A stretch of 64,000 bases of DNA from Pseudovibrio japonicus. Its GTDB lineage: Bacteria > Pseudomonadota > Alphaproteobacteria > Rhizobiales > Stappiaceae. The notes under the pieces are model-generated. The model was not told where the DNA came from and made no database searches. It worked only from the letters and a program-made list of their open reading frames with translations. A program made the position numbers and the translations under genes. Of this stretch, positions 61,285 to 64,000 are shown one piece after another. Every line of letters starts with the position of its first letter. Position 1 is the stretch's first letter. The stretch spans positions 1 to 64,000 of the forward strand of contig NZ_BMXE01000005.1 in assembly GCF_014651595.1 (NCBI RefSeq), in the 5' to 3' direction.

Positions 61285-61929
61285 ATGTCAACCAGGAGGC
61301 CTGACGTGCGGAATGAGAAGAAAACTGAGCGGCAGAAACAGATCACTGAAGCGGCCTATAGCGTGTTGGCTGAGAAGGGGTATGTGGGTGCCTCCATGCT
61401 CAGCATTGCTAAGAAGGCAAAGGCTTCCAACGAAACACTGTATCGCTGGTACGGCAATAAGCAGGGGCTGTTTCGGGATCTGGTAGCGCAGAATGCAGAA
61501 CTGGTTGCCGCCCAGTTGGAAGAGGAGTTGGGCAAGACAGGGCACTCCCTCAAAGTACTTGAGGTTGTTGGCGAAAGGTTGCTTGCCATGTTGCTCAGTC
61601 CACGTGCAGTGATGCTGAACCGGGCAGCAGCGGCTGATGCTGAAGTTTCCGGCGAGTTAGGGCAAGCACTGGCTGAGGCCGGACGGAACCGTGTTTTTCC
61701 GCTGCTGGTGCAATTGCTTGAGCAGCTGAAGGAAGATGGTTTTCTTTGCTTTGACCATGTGGTGGAAGTTGCTGAGCTTTATGTGGCCTTGCTGGTTGGG
61801 GATATGCAGATACGCCGGGTGACTGGTGTTCTTGCTGAGCCGTCTCCTGACGATATCCGGAGGCGCGCGCTCCGGGCCAGTGAGCGACTGGCTGCGATCT
61901 ATGGGCCAGTTGCGCGCGGTGCCTCCTAA
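61285..61929 (+). CDS. TetR-family transcriptional regulator
   Basis: 214 residues. The N-terminal helix-turn-helix is ITEAAYSVLAEKGYVGASMLSIAKKAKASNETLYRWYGNK, read in pieces (residues 20-58). The helical ligand domain has a TetR_C-like AAAADAEVSGELGQALAEAG. The ligand is unknown. The ATG at 61285 is preferred since it follows the operator directly; an upstream start at 61258 would include the operator. Confidence 0.88.
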   Translation: MSTRRPDVRNEKKTERQKQITEAAYSVLAEKGYVGASMLSIAKKAKASNETLYRWYGNKQGLFRDLVAQNAELVAAQLEEELGKTGHSLKVLEVVGERLLAMLLSPRAVMLNRAAAADAEVSGELGQALAEAGRNRVFPLLVQLLEQLKEDGFLCFDHVVEVAELYVALLVGDMQIRRVTGVLAEPSPDDIRRRALRASERLAAIYGPVARGAS

Positions 61930-61964
61930 ACTTATCCCCCTCGTTTTTCCTCGTTACAGTGAAT

Positions 61965-62071
61965 GCATACCTACGTAACGGGCTGCTGGCGGACCGTCCG
62001 TCAGTTGGTCGTAGGTTGGGCGGAGCTACTTTGAGAGGTAACGTATTTCGCAGTAGGTCTGTAGAGATTGC
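61965..62071 (+). repeat. Direct repeat with cruciform, copy A
   Basis: About 105 bp, mostly identical to 62406-62512. CCTACG and CGTAGG close an outer stem; CTGGCGGAC and GTCCGTCAG form an inner one. AGGTAACGTATTTCGCAG follows in both copies. Both copies lie in the same orientation, about 440 bp apart, each preceded by an AAACTTATCCCC stretch. Confidence 0.8.
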
Positions 62072-62175
62072 CCTGGATCCCTGATCAAGTCAGGGATGAC
62101 GGCGGTAACGGAAGCGATACAATAAGAACCTCAACTACGTCATGCCGCACAAGCGCAGCGCGATGCGGTATCCAG
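62072..62175. repeat. Dispersed repeat with inverted ends (CTGGAT...ATCCAG)
   Basis: CTGGATCC (62072) and GGTATCCAG (62167-62175) mark inverted ends. Inside are CCCTGA-TCAAG-TCAGGG and CCGCA-N14-TGCGG hairpins, and GATGACG near the left matches CGTCATG near the right. This is the type of short palindromic repeat that is spread through many alphaproteobacterial genomes. Confidence 0.65.
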
Positions 62176-62193
62176 AGCCAGCAATACAGGCAT

Positions 62194-62299
62194 TAGAGCG
62201 TATTCCCGAAAAGCGGGTCCGGTTTTCGGAGAAGAATACGTGTGAAAACAAACGCTTAGAGCTTGGCGCGTGAATTCATATGAACGCAGCATGCTCTAG
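62194..62299 (-). repeat. Dispersed palindromic repeat, copy 2 (inverted)
   Basis: Reading the minus strand, TAGAGCATGCTGCGTTCAT through CTCCGAAAACCGGACCCG to GGGAATACGCTCTA follows copy 1 (2262-2365) along its whole length. It sits between the two direct repeats A and B. Confidence 0.8.
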
Positions 62300-62405
62300 A
62301 AATCTTCGCCCTGTCCCTACAACACATTGCGTTCTAGCAAGAAGACTAATCCTTCTTGCCAAAAACTTATCCCCCCACATCAAAACACAGGTCATACTTT
62401 CTCCC

Positions 62406-62512
62406 ATGCCTACGTTACGGGCTGCTGGTGGACCGTCCGCCAGTTGGGCGTAGGCTGGGTGGGGCTACTGTGGGAGGTAACGTATTTCGCAGCAGGTCCG
62501 TGGAGGTTGCCC
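62406..62512 (+). repeat. Direct repeat with cruciform, copy B
   Basis: Same structure as copy A: outer CCTACG/CGTAGG, inner CTGGTGGAC/GTCCGCCAG, then AGGTAACGTATTTCGCAG. In both copies one G-T-type pair sits at the same level of the inner stem, on opposite strands, so the stem is kept despite changes. Confidence 0.8.
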
Positions 62513-62837
62513 AAACGCCATGAGTGTTGGGGCGGGAGGATGCGCGGCCAAACCAGAGGGCGTCAGCACTGGGAGATATTCTGTAACAGGAGTGCCTTCT
62601 CAAAGCGTCTTTTGGAGCTTGGCCATAGCCTCCTACAAAAACGCCCGGGCAAGGCGACAGCCAATGCCGAAGAAACTAATTTAACAAGTAGCGCAGGCAC
62701 TGCCTGCTCGCCTTGCTCATCCCGTTCCTCGGGACACTCTGGTTCAACACTGCATGGATGCCATGCGGTGCTCTTCGTGTTTGCTGGATACTTTTTGCAG
62801 GGGCTATGCTAGGTTTTTGCCAAAATATGGGGGGACT
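62513..62837. other. Intergenic region after the repeat cluster
   Basis: About 325 bp. A 161-codon frame crosses the whole repeat region (62327-62812) but reads as translated repeat sequence and is not a gene. No other feature was recognised; the GNAT promoter should lie near its end. Confidence 0.45.
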
Positions 62838-63287
62838 ATGCAGAGGTTTGAAATCAGAGCGGCGCGGCATGATGAGTTGCCGGAAGTTGCGCGCATGTAT
62901 CGGCATTCACGGGATCAGTGCCTTTCGTTTTTACCAAAACTGCATACACCGGCAGAAGACCTTTGGTTTTTTCAGAATATTGTTTTTAAGAGCAATGAAC
63001 TGACAATAGTCATAGGAGATGAGCAAATCATCGGTATGATGGCCACCAAAGATGACTGGATAGAACAGCTTTATCTGGATCCGCGACACCTGCGGAAAGG
63101 CATTGGCTCCAAGCTCTTGGACCTGGCAAAAGCTCAATCTTCCGGGAATCTGAAGCTTATGTGCTTTGTTGAGAATACGGATGCCAGAGTATTTTACGAA
63201 GCGCATGGCTTTAAGGAAGTGAAGCGGACAAGCGGTTCAGAGAATGAAGAAGGCGCACCGGATATCTTGTATGAGTGGCAGGCCTAG
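62838..63287 (+). CDS. GNAT-family acetyltransferase
   Basis: 149 residues. FEIRAARHDELPEVARMYRHSRDQCLSFLPKLHTPAED, seen in parts, resembles the N-terminal part of the YjaB/PanZ-like group; IEQLYLDPRHLRKGIGSKLLDLA is the acetyl-CoA motif A (R-K-G-I-G) and CFVENTDARVFYEAHGFKEV motif B. Substrate unknown. GGGGG lies 4 nt before the ATG; the upstream in-frame start at 62754 is inside the repeat-rich region. Confidence 0.85.
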   Translation: MQRFEIRAARHDELPEVARMYRHSRDQCLSFLPKLHTPAEDLWFFQNIVFKSNELTIVIGDEQIIGMMATKDDWIEQLYLDPRHLRKGIGSKLLDLAKAQSSGNLKLMCFVENTDARVFYEAHGFKEVKRTSGSENEEGAPDILYEWQA

Positions 63288-63458
63288 TCTGCCCAGCAAG
63301 GTTGATGGTTCCGTGTGTTGGTCAAAGGCGGAAGCGGGATAATACCCCCAAAATATCAGGGGGCATATACGGTGAGTTCCGTCTAGCACAGCATGACTCT
63401 GAGTGGCATTGTTCAACGTAGATGTACTCTAGGACCATGTGTTGGGAGGCGCACGAGA

Positions 63459-64000
63459 ATGCTGAACACTGCAAGTTATGCCAATTACAAGATCACGCAT
63501 ACGGATGAGACTTTTACGGATTGGCTTGTGAAATCCGCAGGGCCCAAGTGGGATGCGGCAGTCAATCATCCATTCACGGTTGCGATTGGCGATGACACGG
63601 TCAGTTCCGAGGCGGTTAAGCGCTATCTGCTGGAGGACTATCACTATATCCTGGATCTTGCGTCTGCGCTTGGCTTTCTCATTGCCAAAGCACCAACAAT
63701 GACGGCAAAAGCGCATTTGGCAAAGTTTGTTGATGGATTGACCTCGAATGAACTCAGTTTTTTCCAGCGGGCTTTCAAGGAGTTGGGTGTTGAACCCGAG
63801 GTCTACGAGAACACGGAACCGAACTCCGTTACTCGTGCGATTGGGTCAATGCTTCTGTCCACGTCAGGTAAGGGCCATTACATTGATGGTATGGCTGCGC
63901 TGCTGGCTACAGAGTGGATCTATCGTGAATGGGGACATCGTGAAGCTGCGAAGCCGACCCCCAAGCGCCCCTACCTTGCTGAATGGGTTGAGTTTCTGGC
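63459..64000 (+). CDS. TenA-family protein (partial, runs off the window)
   Basis: The first 180 residues are visible. WDAAVNHPFTVAIGDDTVSSEAVKRYLLEDYHYI, read in pieces, is the TenA/thiaminase II opening with the H-P-F motif, and ALLATEWIYREWG is the later active-site helix. In classical TenA this helix reads LLPCxW with the catalytic Cys; here the Cys is Thr (LLATEW), while the Glu of EW remains. It therefore belongs to a Cys-less type, and thiamin salvage is not certain. GGGAGG precedes the ATG by about 9 nt. Confidence 0.82.
   Translation, partial: MLNTASYANYKITHTDETFTDWLVKSAGPKWDAAVNHPFTVAIGDDTVSSEAVKRYLLEDYHYILDLASALGFLIAKAPTMTAKAHLAKFVDGLTSNELSFFQRAFKELGVEPEVYENTEPNSVTRAIGSMLLSTSGKGHYIDGMAALLATEWIYREWGHREAAKPTPKRPYLAEWVEFL

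Noticed and set aside
62327-62812. A 161-codon plus-strand frame in the repeat cluster
   Set aside because: It translates repeat sequence and intergenic DNA, has no ribosome binding site, and overlaps the better supported GNAT start.
63288-63458. TPP riboswitch upstream of the TenA-like gene
   Set aside because: The conserved CTGAGA and ACCTGATC-type blocks are absent; only a CCCCC/GGGGG hairpin near 63345-63365 was seen.

Overview
The window is a piece of an alphaproteobacterial chromosome. It opens with the 3' end of a 23S rRNA, a 5S rRNA and an initiator tRNA-Met, the usual tail of an alphaproteobacterial rRNA operon. Moderate GC, a TRAP/DctBD dicarboxylate module, a mesaconyl-CoA hydratase of the ethylmalonyl-CoA pathway, a BioMNY transporter and many small GNAT, VOC and RidA enzymes suggest a marine, host-associated genus of the Stappiaceae/Pseudovibrio kind. 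That placement is inference; no marker was searched.

Layout. 1-560: end of the rrn operon. 0.7-10 kb: accessory housekeeping genes (GNAT, TauE/SafE exporter, MmcQ, a Cys-rich protein, a methyltransferase), bioMNY, GrpB, a ROK regulator and an MFS carrier. 10.1-11.4 kb: SLC13/ArsB-type permease. 11.4-14.1 kb: an AT-rich islet with a tRNA-like remnant followed by a two-gene unit, an AAA/ABC-type ATPase and a DUF4435 TOPRIM protein with ATGA overlap. This is the architecture of the PARIS anti-phage system (AriA/AriB). 14.3-16 kb: hppD and a divergent Lrp-type regulator sharing a palindrome. 16-24.6 kb: small enzymes, a broken nitrilase, and two WYL regulators each divergent from a small effector gene. 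24.7-27.3 kb: modABC. 27.4-35.2 kb: dctBD, a sigma-54 promoter with upstream palindromes, dctPQM and a second, altered dctP. 35.3-46.2 kb: HTH-citrate synthase, LysR, U32 peptidase, a soluble chemoreceptor, two tandem lipoproteins, mch, RidA and carbonic anhydrase. 46.2-55.3 kb: two overlapping APC permeases, a VOC/HxlR operon divergent from a DMT exporter with a double operator, MATE, glyoxalase-like protein, epimerase and leuB. 55.8-64 kb: FkbM-type methyltransferase, a membrane protein, ComB-like phosphatase, asd with a remarkable leader ORF, a TetR pair, a cluster of dispersed repeats, a GNAT and a partial TenA.

Two places deserve most attention. First, the PARIS-like islet: just upstream lies an RNA-like element resembling the 3' half of tRNA-fMet but carrying UUU where the anticodon should be, while PARIS AriB is reported to attack tRNA-Lys(UUU). 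Second, a 44-codon ORF directly upstream of asd: 28 of its 44 residues are Thr, Lys, Met or Ile, the end products of the aspartate pathway that Asd serves. It is followed by mutually exclusive GC-rich pairings close to the asd ribosome binding site, which points to an undescribed attenuation-type control.

All calls come from reading the sequence by eye. No database search, folding program or alignment program was run.
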